From the NCBI GenBank assembly GCA_026874595.1, contig CM049306.1:5162019-5226018 (forward strand): a stretch of DNA of 64,000 bases, given 5' to 3'. The first letter of the stretch is position 1; each line of letters starts with the position of its first letter. Under the pieces are notes generated by a model that saw only the letters and a program-made list of their open reading frames with translations, ran no database searches and was not told the DNA's origin. Of this stretch, positions 21,191-34,900 are shown piece after piece. Source of the stretch: Sipunculus nudus. Lineage: Eukaryota > Annelida > Sipuncula > Golfingiida > Sipunculidae. The position numbers and the translations under genes were made by a program.

Positions 21191-23900
21191 GCTTATTTTT
21201 ATTTTAATTGCAGAAAGTGTCTATCTTTGATCACAGACAGAGTTTGATATATCTGAGATGTATATTTGTTATATACTGCCACTTAAATTGCTATTAATGT
21301 TACACCAAGCAATATTTGCACCTCATAATCACTTCAGGCTACATGTAAATAGTTTTTGGGTTTCTACACAACTTCAGGAATCTTTAATATAAATTACTTA
21401 TTTTACACTTTTGGATATAATTTTATACATAGTGTAAGTTTTGTGTTATGGTAGGTGAGTTTGTTATATCTCTTGCAGTAATAACTTTTGTTGTAGTATT
21501 ATTCTGTTGGTTTATACATTGGCTTATCTGAGGTATGTTTATGGTGTGCTCTTCTATCTCTTCATGAAGTGATATACACATGAAGGATTTTTATTTAAAA
21601 TTGGGTTTCATCTGTAATTGTATATATTTCCTTATGGCCATAATCCAAAAGTGTGGTATTTGACCTGTTTGTAAATAAAACATCAAACCTCTGGTTTGTT
21701 CAGTTATACCAAGCTGTAACTGGGTGTTTGCAACTGTGTTATGAATGTACTTCACAGTAGGAATATGACTTTTTATGCCAGGAAATACTGTGATGTTTGG
21801 TCTATTTGCTTTTGTATGACGATCCACAAAACTAGTTGGGTCAGAAACTCTGATATAGTACTTAGTAATAGTAGCAGCAATCAGTTGCATCAGGTAAGAT
21901 ATCCTGCCAGGCCTGATTCTGGCTGTGTTAGCAAGCAGCCAGCCAAGTCTTTATTACTGTCCTGAAGCAGACTTGGTGTGTTATGGTGGTGTGATGTTGA
22001 TGATGTGCCAACACTCGTCAACATACAATACGGTATGTAAGATAACTGATTGAATGACAGGCACAACCTGCCGAGCTGTCATTTACCCCAGTGATGTCAC
22101 TATTGCGTTTCATAGACAACTGCCCTGTGAAATGATCAGTTAAATATTATGGAGCCCTCTTGTGGGCTGGCAATAAACTGTCAAAATATATAAAACCACT
22201 CCCCATTTAGTTTATTGTAGAGGGACTCGAAAACTGAATCCCTTCAAAATCTTTCACAGCACTCATTTTTTTTTTTTTTGGGGGGGGGGGGGGGGGCAAA
22301 ACAATACAATGCTTTGTGCAAGAGCATCTTCTCAGACATGCCAGTCTTTTAACCAGTGCTGAATTCTTTCAAGTTGTCAGAGAGTCAATTTTTACCCAAG
22401 ACACGTGCAAGCTTGATTTACAGTTGAAAGAACATTAAAGAGTCCTTATAACCTTTTTTTTGGGTCCTAGATAAAGGTCAAGATTTATTATATCTGATTT
22501 GAAGAAAAATTTGAACATTATAGAACATTGTTCACCATTAGAGGTATACCTTTTATTCTGGCATGCAACGGCCAGGTTATGTCTGTAAAAAAAAATTCTG
22601 ACGTGTGGACATTTTTTTAGATGCTTGTGAGGAATGAATCACTCATCATTTGATAATGGCAAGGAATATGACATGAAGAGACTAAGGACAGTCTCAAGAA
22701 CCTATCTGTGAAGATAGAGAGTTTGGTGGTGATTGGACCCGCACAGGCAGAGAAGAAGCCCCAAATAATGCTCTTGGGTGACCACATCATGTATGTGAAT
22801 TATAGTAGGATGGCCTTGGGTCATTTTTAATTAAACTTGGTTCACACTGTAGCATTGACAAAAAGATGTAGTAACCAACCTGTTGAATAAAATTATCATA
22901 CACAAAACTGCTGATAGGGTTTCTATATGCTGTTGTAGTGTGCTATCTAATCAAACGTTTATCTTTGTTCAGTGCAATATTTTGTAGCTGGTTGCTGCCC
23001 CAAAACAATAATATTTTAAAAGAATCAGCTGACAATGTTCCTGAACCAGATTCCAACCTTACTGTCAGGATTCCATTGAGAATGATGAGACCAATGTAAG
23101 ATAACAAATATAAAGGTTGTCACATTGGCTTTATTCCAGTTTTCCTTTATTATACACAAAGTCCTTATAAACAGCTTGGATGTCCTGCAGGTTTACACAT
23201 TAGCAGATCCCGTGTGCGAGTCACTGAGCAGAGCACATCATAAAACGTCATTCCCCGGGGCACAATGCCGCATTACAAAACAAAACACCCCAGTGGCTGG
23301 AAAGACTGGGTTTCAAGATTAAAGAAAAAGCTTTTTCTGAGTCATACAGGGGTCCTGTGGAGAGTGATTTGTTTTGCTAGTTGACCTACTTGAGCTCAGA
23401 CAACTAACAAAGCTATAGCAACAGTAAGTAGTGGCCATTCATGCTTGAAACAGACATTCATATCCTCCAGGGCTGAACAAATTCTCTTTGGTTTACCAGG
23501 GTACAAGATTTATCTCATGCACAGATTTAGGTCTGTTTACTTTGGCAAATTATAAAGACTGGCCCAAGCAACAATAACATAATGTGTCAGCACCAGAGGA
23601 CTCTGGTGTGTTCCATTTCACATTTGGTACAGTGTAGTCATCACCTAAAGAATCTTGTTGGTTCAACATCCTGGACATGCCAGTCCCAAAATATCACATG
23701 ATACTGGAACTCATTCACTTTGATGTCCTCGGAGATCCTACTTAATATTATACTATGAATATATTTGAGAGCACTGTATCAGGTGTTCTACTGAATTTAA
23801 CTTTACACTGAGCTAATTATCTAAGCCTAGTCCTCACGGTGATGACAATACATCAACCAGCTTAGTAGAACTAAAACAATACCACAAGCAGCATAAAAAC
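21191..23900. other. Intergenic region between convergent genes
   Basis: FAM72 ends from the left and the CFAP54-like gene from the right, so this is tail-to-tail space. It holds a long T run merging into a G run at about 22267-22296 and no recognisable exon. The frame at 21591-21890 on the minus strand has no support. A GC-richer patch at 23195-23300 was not recognised. Confidence 0.4.
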
Positions 23901-23930
23901 AAAGAAACCCCTGAATATATAACAAATATT

Positions 23931-23936
23931 TTTATT
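23931..23936 (-). terminator. Possible poly(A) signal of CFAP54-like gene
   Basis: AATAAA on the minus strand, about 1.8 kb after the stop codon at 25724. It would put the whole pearl-like element at 24683-25709 inside the 3' UTR. Other AATAAA strings occur nearby, so the choice is weak. Confidence 0.25.
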
Positions 23937-24682
23937 GGCACAGTGGACTTTGAATATCTAAATAAATATAATGCAACAGAAAATGATAAAGTTCATCAAT
24001 AACGTAGCATAAAAACACTGATAAAATACCTTTGTTGGATGGAATATTGATTATCACAGTGTAAGAAAAACAAATCATTTAAAGATAACAGGAATACAGT
24101 TACAGTAAGGGACTGACTGACTATTCTTTCAAAGGACGGATATTCTATATCACTGATGAGTCAGATTAAACAATGACATGATGATATGATGGCCAAATGG
24201 TGCAGCACTTGGCAACAATAGCAAATTGTTATGTATTACTGGTATTACAAAGTGTCAATAGTACCTTAAATGACCACTAGGTGTCGTATATGACAAGGTT
24301 ATTTTTTCATGATTACTTTTTGGTATGCAGCTGATCCAAGCCTCGTTCCGGGCTCAAAAATAATTGTTGTGTTCAGCTACTTGACTTGTTTAAGTGTTCT
24401 GGGCATATGAAGTGATCATCTAATTAGAAACACAACATAAATAAACCAAACCTTTGATCAATTTGGAAAATCTTGATTTAACTTTCATACTTTAACATGA
24501 TATTACCGGTAAATGTAAGATATACTGTCCATATGTTGGTTTCATAGTAATATAAATCTTTTTATCCAAGCTAAACTGTTAAAACTGAAAGCTCTCAATT
24601 GACATAGAAGAGAATGAGTCTGAACTGGCAACATGAGCCCCCTGGTGACAGTGAGTAACTAGAATATCAGCAAAAGCTGACA

Positions 24683-25709
24683 AAAGCCCTCAGCCAAAAG
24701 AACAGTGTTTAGAGGTGGTAACAGTAACAAGTACTAAATATCTGTTCTCACATGGATGTATATCTGTACATGTCTCAGTTATAAATTTAAAATGGAGAGG
24801 TATGTACCATGATTCATAACAATCCACCAAATGCTTCCTGAAAAATAAGCTTCTAAGTTTTATTCTATTATAAGCTCTGTGACCTTGAAAAGTAGGTCAA
24901 GGTCACCCATCTTCAAACATAAACAAGATTTTTGTCGATATACATCTTCACCAAAGAAATAAAATTCCTATTGTGAATCCTTTTAGAGATATCCCGCTCA
25001 CAAGGCCAAAGTTGAAAAATCCAAGGAAAATTCAATAAAAAATCAGAAATTGCAGGTGGCGCCCCCAAACTTGTGCAGCAGTTACAGACCATCAGTCCCT
25101 ATGATCATAGTAAGTATTGTGAAAATCCATCCAATGGTTCCTGAGAAATAAGCTTCTAAATGTTTTTTCTATAATCAGCTCTAAAATGTAGAAAAATAGG
25201 TCAAGGTCACCCATCTTCGAACTTGACCGAGATTTTGTCATTATACATCTTCACCGAAAAAATAAAATTCTTACGGTGAATCCTTTTAGAGATATCCCGC
25301 TCACAAGCCCAAAGTTGAAAAATCCGATAAAAATTCATTAAAAATCAGAAATTGTAGGTGGTGCCACCAAACTTGTATAGCAGGTACAGACTATCAGTCC
25401 CAATAATCATAGTAAGTTTTGTGAAAATCCACTAAATGGTTCCTGAGTAATAAGCATCTAAGTGTTTTTCTATAATCAGCTCTAAAATGTAGAAAAATAG
25501 GTCAAGGTCACCCATCTTCGAACTTGACCGAGATTTTGTCGATATACATCTTTACCGAGGAAATAAAATTCTGACGGTGAATCCTTTTCAAGATATCCCG
25601 CTCACAAGGTAAAAGTTAACGGAAGCCGGACGGACGGACAGACAGACGGACGGACGGACAGCTTGGGTGACGACAATAGCCCATCAGCCTAAGGGCTGAG
25701 GGCTAAAAA
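24683..25709 (+). mobile_element. Pearl-like element with three 300-bp cores
   Basis: Three tandem cores are spaced 304 and 301 bp apart; compare the AATAAGC(T/A)TCTAA sites near 24844, 25148 and 25449. A GGACGGACGGACAGAC-type microsatellite follows at about 25622-25662, then a right end closing with GGGCTGAGGGCTAAAAA. The left end carries the inverted counterpart AGCCCTCAGCC near 24686. Tandem core, ACGG microsatellite and subterminal palindrome match the published plan of bivalve 'pearl' (non-autonomous Helentron-type) elements. It has no coding capacity. It ends 14 bases from the CFAP54-like stop codon. Confidence 0.65.
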
Positions 25710-25723
25710 CTAAGTGAGGTACA

Positions 25724-25924
25724 TCAAGGAGACCCTGCCATTTCCCTCTGACTGATTGGCTGATGTTCCTTGGCTGACTGGACTCTGACAGGGGCCTCAG
25801 CCGGCTTGTTGAACAGCTGAGAGAACCAGGCCAGCATCTTGGGGTCTCGGAGCATGTGTCCACCATTAGGGTCAAACAGTCTCTCAAAGTGATGCATGTT
25901 GCTCCGGTTCACTTTAAATGGAAT
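25724..25924 (-). CDS. CFAP54-like exon 17 (last coding exon)
   Basis: Acceptor TTTACTTCAG ends at 25925. It codes 66 residues (1032-1097 of the visible part) and stops with TGA at 25726-25724. It carries HFERLFDPNGGHML and a MLAWFSQLF helix, and ends QREMAGSP. The frame is phase 0 from exon 16. Confidence 0.75.
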   Translation of the reverse strand: MPFKVNRSNMHHFERLFDPNGGHMLRDPKMLAWFSQLFNKPAEAPVRVQSAKEHQPISQREMAGSP

Positions 25925-28900
25925 CTGAAGTAAATGATATTAAATAAAACCATCAATAAAACTATGATCTCCCATACAAAAATATATAATATATATATCA
26001 TAAATATAAACTAACATATATTAATATATATAATAATAAAGATTTTTTATCTGCTTATACTTAATAACCATTCTTGTTACTCATATTTCAAACACTTATA
26101 CATTTACTTTAAAACATTGTTTTAAAGTGAAAGTCAGACTTATGTGTCAATATCTGGTAGAGCAAACCATAATTAGTGGAATAAATTTTAATTTTGTTCA
26201 ATTCGGAATAATTTTACATTTCCCTTTGTTTTCAGGAGACAAGCTGAAATGACAAGACCACGGCAAATGGTGCATAATACGCCTGTCGCATATCTTGTGA
26301 CCTCTGACCTCATTAAATATGCATGAATTTTGCTGAGAATGCAAGTCAGGTGAGAAACTACTGATCAATATTCATAATGAGTTTCATGAAAATCCATCAG
26401 ATTTTTGTTAAGTAATCACAGCGACACCACAAAATCCACAATCCATCAAAGCCCCGGGAAGTTATCGCGGCATAACTAGATAACTGGTGGACGGACAAAT
26501 GGAAAGATCTGAGGCATACAATAATATGTCCCCTCATAGACTTGTGTATAACGCTATCAAACAAGTTAACAAATTCAGATTGTGCCTTGCTTATTAGACT
26601 GAGAAAGCTTACTGGGTAAAGTTTTCTTGATGTGTTAAATGAGAGGACTACATACCGCAGGCTGTGTGTCCAGGTCCAAGGCCTCGCTGGACTCCTCCGT
26701 AACAGGCTCCTCAGGGGCATGAGGGGTTATACCAAACAGAAGCTGAGTGTCGGACATGCACTGTCGCAGCAAAGCCTGAAAAAATCAACATGACAAATGA
26801 GTGTGATAAATCTGTGAAAGTCAAATTATAGCTGTTTTTTACTCAGGTATATGTGTATTTTATACTGAAAATTCTATGTAAGATATATACTGCAAATCCA
26901 TAGAGATTTAGTGTTGTATTTTAGCCAGTTACAGATTAGCTAACTTTAGAGCACATCTGAAAGAATTGCTGCCAGTAATCAAATGGTATATTATCCTTTA
27001 CTAAGACGAATAGATTCTTTTAGGAATATGCAAAGTGCTGTGAAAATAACAATAAGAGCAATTTACCTGTGTTTTAAAGTGTAAGACATAATCTCAGGTT
27101 AAGGGTCCTATAAATATTCATCAAAAGGTCATCAGGCCACGAACATGACGTCAGTCAAGGTCAATGATTTGGCCAGCCTGGTATGTCACAGTTTATTTTA
27201 TTTTTTTATGTTTGGCATAAACTCAGATAACAAACTGCTTGTTTGCGACTGACTGCAGGGGTATCTGGCTTCACTTCATGAGGACCAGAATGGTGATCAA
27301 AGGAGATACACACCAAACATTGATTTTGGTGTTCTTGCTTAAAATGTAAGGTCTGTAAATTGTTAAGGGCTTTGCAAGACAAATCTGTGCCAATGCTGAG
27401 ACCTGGTGTCCATTTCAGGAACTTATTGGCTGCAAACTCTCACAGTAGAAATGACTACTTGGTGGTAAATAGACACACTGTATAACCTTAAGATCATACC
27501 TCAAGTTTTTCGTCCTTTTTGATTTTGGGAGACAAGGGTTTGATCCTGGTCTGCCTTCGAGTCAGTGCCCGGGAGGTAGCGCCCTCTCTTGGATTTTCTT
27601 TCTTGGGCGACTTTTTGTCCTCCAGTGATATCTCACCTCGCTGACACAGGACAGTTAGCCTACAGTTAAAAACATATGTCTCTCAGTAATCACTACCTAT
27701 TGTACCAATATAGGTTAGTGGTGAATTAAAAAAAAAAAATCTAAATCTCATATAATTACTTAGATATCTTACACTGATTTGTAATGATGATCTATTTATA
27801 TATAAAAGTAACTTTCAGATGCTGATCCTTTCAGAAAAGCCACAAGACTAACTTCAACAGACCTGATTGTTTTATTGTCTGCTACACAGCCTCAATATCA
27901 TACTGTATTAACTGATAAAGATTAGGCCTTCGAGTGGCCTTGTCAAATCCTTGCAATTTTGCAAGTTTCATGAGCAGCAATGTAAGCATTTCAGGACTAC
28001 AATCTGATCTCTGAATACAGCAAGTTTTGCAAAAAGTAGAGAAACAGTATTTACTTGTCATGCAGTTCAGTGAGTTGTTTGAGTGACAACCACAGGGCAG
28101 CGCTGTTGGTGTTGGGTGGGGACGAGCGGTCAGGTTTGGTGGTTATTGAGTACAGCAGCCTGATGTTGGTGCTGCTCTCCCCTGTGTCAGAGACTGTTGT
28201 CACATTGTCCAGGGCTGGCATGTACCACTGCAGACACAGCTCTCCGTCAGTCACTGACAGCACAGCCTGATCACTCGGCTTTGTCAGATCAGTCTGTGAC
28301 CCTGGCGCTGATGGTACCTCCATTTTGCTGGCATCAGCCTTGATGTCAAGCGGTACACTCTTGTTGGCGCCATATGACTTGTATATAATCTGTACCTTGG
28401 TATCAGTGCCCTTTTCAGTGGGGTCGAGCTTGACGGTTTTTGGTGGGTACACTGCCGTGCAGTCCATAGCATATGCCTGGAGGTTAGAGACCAGGTACTG
28501 ATGCAGGTAGTTAAGGCGGAGACACCAGGTGGGACTGAAGAGCACCGACATGACCACGTCATGATTCAAGGTGTTGTCAGTGTTGGTGTGGCTGATGAAG
28601 CCCAGGTCAAACTCTGACATCTGTTCCGTTCCCTCATCCGGTGCTGGAGCTTCCCGGCCTTCCTTCATCACCGTCAGAGTTGCTGTGCTGCACAGTCGCT
28701 GAAGCATAGCCTGGTAACCTGTCATTCAAAATACATGTCAATCAAAGTTACATCAAATATCATTCCAAACTTATCAACACAATGATTTCTGCCTCTTCAC
28801 ATACACACTCTCAAGGAGGATGAGGAGTCAGCAGGATCCCGTCTGTAAATCTGCTGTTAATTTGATCAATCTTATCCTGGCCCCTTCAGTCACAAATTGA

Positions 28901-31900
28901 TAAATTAATCCTTGTTGATATTGTGATCCAAAATATCAAATGAATAGATATTAGGAGAAAAGAATTAAGTTTGAATTAACATAAAAATACAGGACTCAAT
29001 CAGTTGAGCACTTTGTGCAATTTGAACTTTTCAATACTGCATTCATAGTTCCTGGATCAACAGTGCAACATTGCTGGTTTCTTTAGAAAGCTGAGAATAG
29101 TTTAGCCCAAGGGAGAAGTTTTCAACTTTACACATATGACACAGCTGGAAGAACTGTGCAGTGATGTTTGCTTTGAGAGTCCACCCTTTCTAACAGAGAA
29201 AAACAGTCAGTAGCTGAAGGTGGTAATTTGATCAAGGGACATGAAAACTGGGTACTATTTACATCTTATTACATTTCACAATTTAGAAATGTAGCACGGG
29301 CTGTATGCTATACACAAAGAAGACAGGCTGGCTGTTGATCACATTTAATGTTGACTTGTCAGATACAGATAGCTGGACCCCTCTGCCCAGCAGGACGGGT
29401 CATTAAATAAGTCCTGTGCGGACCTGAACGAAGCACCCCCTGCTGAGGGCCACACGGCTAACCTAATAACATAAAGCTGTGTTTCTAAAAACAAATAATT
29501 ATATATCATCTGAACTACTAGATGAAAACTCATAAAACTTACAATACTTAATGTAATCTGGTTTATGTTTATGTATCCCAAATTTAAAAGCAGAACATTC
29601 AAGGACTAATGAGATATTACAAATAATCCAAATATTATTCCTGGAAAAAGCATAATCATTTAAAATACTGAGAAATAATAAAATCTAGATATGAAAAGAC
29701 AGTAGATACTTTAAATATATATAGGATAGGTTGTATGTGTAAAATTTGGTGTGTATATGACATTCCCTTCCCTGTGATCTAAGCTCTTGAATTCATCCTG
29801 GAAACACAGGGCCCAGAACAAAGAACTATAGCTGAACAGTTAAGTTGAGCCTGCTACAGAAATATGCTCAAAGACAACAGTATCATCATCATCTGCAAAA
29901 CGGATTCTACACACTAAAATAGTAATAAAACACAATGCATGGTGGGAGTGCCATCTGTCAAACAAATGCCATTATCACCATATAATCACATGCATGAAGT
30001 GTTCAAATAAGTTTGAAATGGTCTAACAAAGCAGGTGAAATGGTGAATTTTGTCCAAAATTTGGTTCATGTCACTGATAAACGTACATTTTAACTGTATA
30101 AATATGTGTTGGGGAAAAAGAGTCTTTAACAGTGGGTAGTCCTTTGATCTTGGGGTCTTTCAAAACAGGGACTGCTGCAACTGTATGAACAAACATTCAA
30201 ATACACCTACCTAATACCTGAACCCAGCTGAGGCCCTGTGTGGCTTCTCGTGCTCGCTGTATTTGATCCTCATACGTGTCGGGTTGAGGCGGCTCCAGGG
30301 CCTCTGTCAGGGGAGCCAGCTCCTCCTCAATCTCATCTGATAGAGAAGAATTTTTTGTTACTTGGCATTTGTTATAAACAGGAATATTATGGGAATACTG
30401 CTGACAGGTAAAAGATGTTAATACAACAAGTTTTTTTATTAAGTAATACTTCCTATTCAAATGCCATGCCCACACTTAAGATAAGAACTAACGGTAAGAA
30501 TTTAACACTTCAAATTTTTGTTTGGAAAAAAATATGAGCCATGTTATTACTGAAGATAAGAAACTCAAGATAGATGTTTAAAAAGTTCAGACGTTTGTTT
30601 GAAATGAATATCTTAAATAACATTATTTCAACATCAACTAAAGGCTTTATTTCATACTCCAATAATCATTTACAGGGTATGTTTCTTTTCCTTTCAGTCA
30701 TTATTCTACTAATTATCTGTGAGCTGATCAAGGAATATTTGATATTAATCTGCAGTAAATGACTGAAATTGTTCTCACTCTTATATATCCTCTTTCGTTC
30801 TCCAAGTACATAGGAACTGACGAGATCAAGAGCTACAAACTCTGGCAGACTTGCAAGACCCTTGCTGCTGATTGGCTGAGAGGTGGTGGCAGTGTCACCA
30901 ATAAGAAGCAGACGATGACGCTGGGCCTCGGCTACTGCAGCGGCGCACCTGATGGCAGTCCAGGCTGCTCGTTTCTCCTCGTCTCCCTCGTCCTCAGACT
31001 CCTGGGACTGCTTCTTGCCTTTATCTTTCCTTCCCTGTAATAAACATCACATACATGATACCCTTTAGATGAGGCAGATGTACTATATTTAAAGTTTGTG
31101 CTGTGACAGCACAGGCTGATCAAATGGGTTAAAAATAACTACAAAATAATATTTGAAGATTTATTATTAAGCCTCCTGAAGTTGGGGATTTCTACATGCA
31201 GGGCTAAAATTGTTTCAGAGGCTGTTATTCTGACATCAAAGAAAAAATACAAAAAGTCAGCAGAGAACTTCCTCACCAGCTCAGGAAGCTCTGAAGAATT
31301 AGGTGAAAGGTGTCTGGTAAATTATGAAAAAATTGTATAATAAGCTTTGTTTGAACACTATTGAGTTAATCCTTAGATAATTGCTTTATATAACATTTAT
31401 TCTAACTTACATGTACACTGAGCACATGTACACAAATTCAGACAATCACTGTTCTGAATTTAGTGGGAGATGATTAGTGGTATTTTGAAGTACTTATAGC
31501 CACACAAAAATATTAAGACAGTAACATCAGTGGGATCCTATATTGTTCTCATTCTTACTGAAATACAACATTTTCAAGTCTTCTTTAAAAGCTGTAATCA
31601 TTTCCAGGTGACCAAACAAGGACCTAATTATCCTATATATCAGTTTTTTTTTTAAATTACTTGTCTTGGCCATTTATAGAAACGATTTTTAACTAAATAC
31701 ATGCAGCATATAAACAAAAAGGTCTGACAATGATGTCATGCAAATACATGTAATCAACAAAGTTTGAATGTTTAGTGCTTCAGCAATTACAATTATTCAC
31801 ATTAATTATTAAAGAAAAACAAATGTGAGCAATAACAAGGAACCCATGGGTCACGGCGCTCAGCTGTTATATATGATAAAAAATATGATTTGGAAATGAG

Positions 31901-34900
31901 GCACATGCTGGTTTTGTGTGGTAATAAATAAAAGCTTTATTATGAGTTGTTGGTGTTTAGCTTATGTATGATTTTGATAGTATCTTTGGAGACAGGGAAG
32001 AGGATTGATTTCACTTATTTTATTGACAAATGGAGTGCTATTGTCACACAGATTCTGACTTGGCCATATAACTTATAATATAATAAAAGAGTTTAACTAT
32101 TTATTAAAATTTAATAACAAATATTGTGCCAAATATAATTTTTATTAAAAATAATAAGAAAATCATGATTTTTTTAAAATAAAATATAACTGATATGATT
32201 ATTAAAATAATATTATAGAATATATTCAAATACTTTCATTTTTACCTGAATTACCATTCTTATGCGAGAAATTTTTTCATGAAATGATTCATATTCGTAT
32301 TCAAATACATTTGCAAAGTATTTGCACCATGTCTGGTATTTATTCAGTTTTAGCCAATCAATGATGTTGAGAATCCAGAATATACAAAATTCACAAATTT
32401 AAATAATGATCATAAGTACCTGGTTTTATGACTTTTATTTATATTAAAAAAAAATACATGTAATATATTCACTTTGGACTACTTTCATATCAATCTACAC
32501 ACTAGACACAGAAGGAATCTAGATTAATATTATCAACTGCATCTTTGTCTATCATTAATTTCCTTCATATGATCCCTAATGATTGGTAATGAATAATATG
32601 ATTTATTTTTGTTATCGTTAAAAAATTGAACTGAAAAATACCATAGGTTACTGCATGGTGTTATTTGGAAAACTTGACATTCTATCCATCCATACAAGAT
32701 TCTTACATCATCAGTAACTGCAAGTTAATTTCCTGTTACTCATCAACTAACAAATTCCTTTTCTATTAATTTTTCTTTAATTTGTTATTAAAAACCAATA
32801 AAAATTTATTAATTTATAGTTTCTTGTTATGTTGTTGGTCAAAACAACTACTAGATGAGTTGGGTTGGACACCTGGATCAACTGTGGCTGGGCATTAGCT
32901 GCCTGGCTACCCCAGTGTATGCTTCACTTAAGCATGCATAATCTGATGAAAGGTCAACAAGGTCAACATACAGGTGACCGAAGAGGGGCTGGATTAAGCC
33001 TGGGTCTGACATGGTCTCCCAAAAAACATTAATAAAAGCTACAATTTTTGGCCATTTTCTTTCAGCTTTCTAAACTAAAAAGCTGAAATCCTTTTGTATG
33101 CATGATATGAAAATTATATCAACAGTGCTCACAGGAAACAAATGTGCCATGGTCAAACTGGGGCAAAATTTAAGGTACTAATTTTATATTTATACTAATA
33201 ACTTATAAAATTTGAAAAATTCAGAACTAATTTTGGGTATTCAATTGAATCTTGATTAAATAATGTTACATCCCTGACAAAAAATCTCTAGCTTCAGCAA
33301 TCCTCTTGTTAAGGGAGTAAATATATTTCTTGATTTTTTACAAAGTGCATTATGTTTGGGCCCATAACTTAAAACAATTACGCAATACTGACATCATTTC
33401 TAGCATGTGCATAGCGAATGTATAGAAAAATATGTATATTATATATGATCAAAGTCAGATCAGTGGTTTTGATATTAGACAGTCTTAAATTGTAGCAATT
33501 GGTTTTTTTTTGGAAAAATGAAGTTTTTCATCAATATCTAAAAGGAATCCTAGTGACCAAATTCTTGGCATGGTAGGGTATTTTGGAAACATCTAACTGT
33601 ATGCCAAATTTTAGGAACTGAGAGCTGGAGCTGGGGAGCTGAGCTCTAGCAAACTGCATAACACTAGCTTGATGTAAATAATATGTGACATGGTGCTTGA
33701 AAACTTGAATAAAATCTACAGTTTATGATCAACTGGTTTCAAATTTTTGTTGTTAACAGATGAAATGCTAACAAAAACATGCTGTGATAATTAAATCCAC
33801 AGCAGTTACAGGAAAAAAATGTGCCATGGTCAAAGTTGGGCAAAATTTAAGGTACCAATTTTTTATTTTTGCTAATATTTTAAAAAATTTAAAAGATTTT
33901 GATCTAATTTTGGGTATACAATTTAATTTTTATTAATTAAAGTTTTATTACTAGAAAAAAAGTCCTTAGCTTTAACATGTTTTGTGTTAAGTGATCAAAT
34001 ATCTTTCCTGATTTTTTACAAAATGCATTATATTTGGGCACATAACATTTTTAAATTATATAATACAAACTTTTTTAAATTATTTAATTTAGACCTAAAT
34101 TCTGGCATGTACATAGGAACTATATAGAGTAATATTTATGGTAAATATGAGGAAAAACAGATGAGTGGTTTTGATATAAGGCAGTCCTGAAGTATGAAAA
34201 TAGGTTTTTAATAAAAAATTGAGGTTTTTCCTAAATTTCTCAAAGGATTGAAGTCGCAAAGACCCAGTTTTCGGCTTGGTAGGAGATCTTGGGGACATCT
34301 AACATTATGCCGAATTTTGGAATCCTAGGTCTTACAGTTTCAAAATGTGCCAGTTTAACGGACAGACGGACGGACGACGGACAATGGACCACGACTATAG
34401 CTCAGATGACTTATAGTCAGCTGAGCTAAAAAAATGTAATGCCGGGTATTAGGTATGTAATCAATTGTAATCATAATTTTGTATTACTCCAGCTTTTGCT
34501 CCCATGAATATCTTAACAGTAAGCAACATAACAAACTTTGCATGAGTAAATAAAAAAAAGTAACTTTAAAAGTAAAACTCTACACAACCTGGTGAGAGAC
34601 ATCTTGTACAGACTGCAAATAAGAAAATGTTAACATTATACTAAACCTCTGAAGGATTAAATATGTGTGAAAGCTTGCAAGTGTTTATACCATAGACAAC
34701 CTGAAATAATGAAGTAATTGATGAAAGGACAAAGCCAAGTTTGAGCAAACAGGTCTTTGATTTAAACCAAATCAATGCTGGGCCTTGGTGAACATATCAC
34801 AACAGCTTAACAGGACTTGACATCATCAAACGTCCACCAGGGAGTGGTACCGGTAGTTACCCTGGCACAATGTATAAGGAATTGACTTCAGGTCAAGATT

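Noticed and set aside
25684-25887. Minus-strand 67-codon frame over the last exon in another frame
   Set aside because: Shadow of the true frame, which is fixed by phase-0 junctions from exons 15 and 16.
30779-31034. Extending exon 12 to the in-frame stop beyond 30779
   Set aside because: The GTGAGA donor at 30778 is the only one that keeps phase with exon 13, whose sequence continues the protein.
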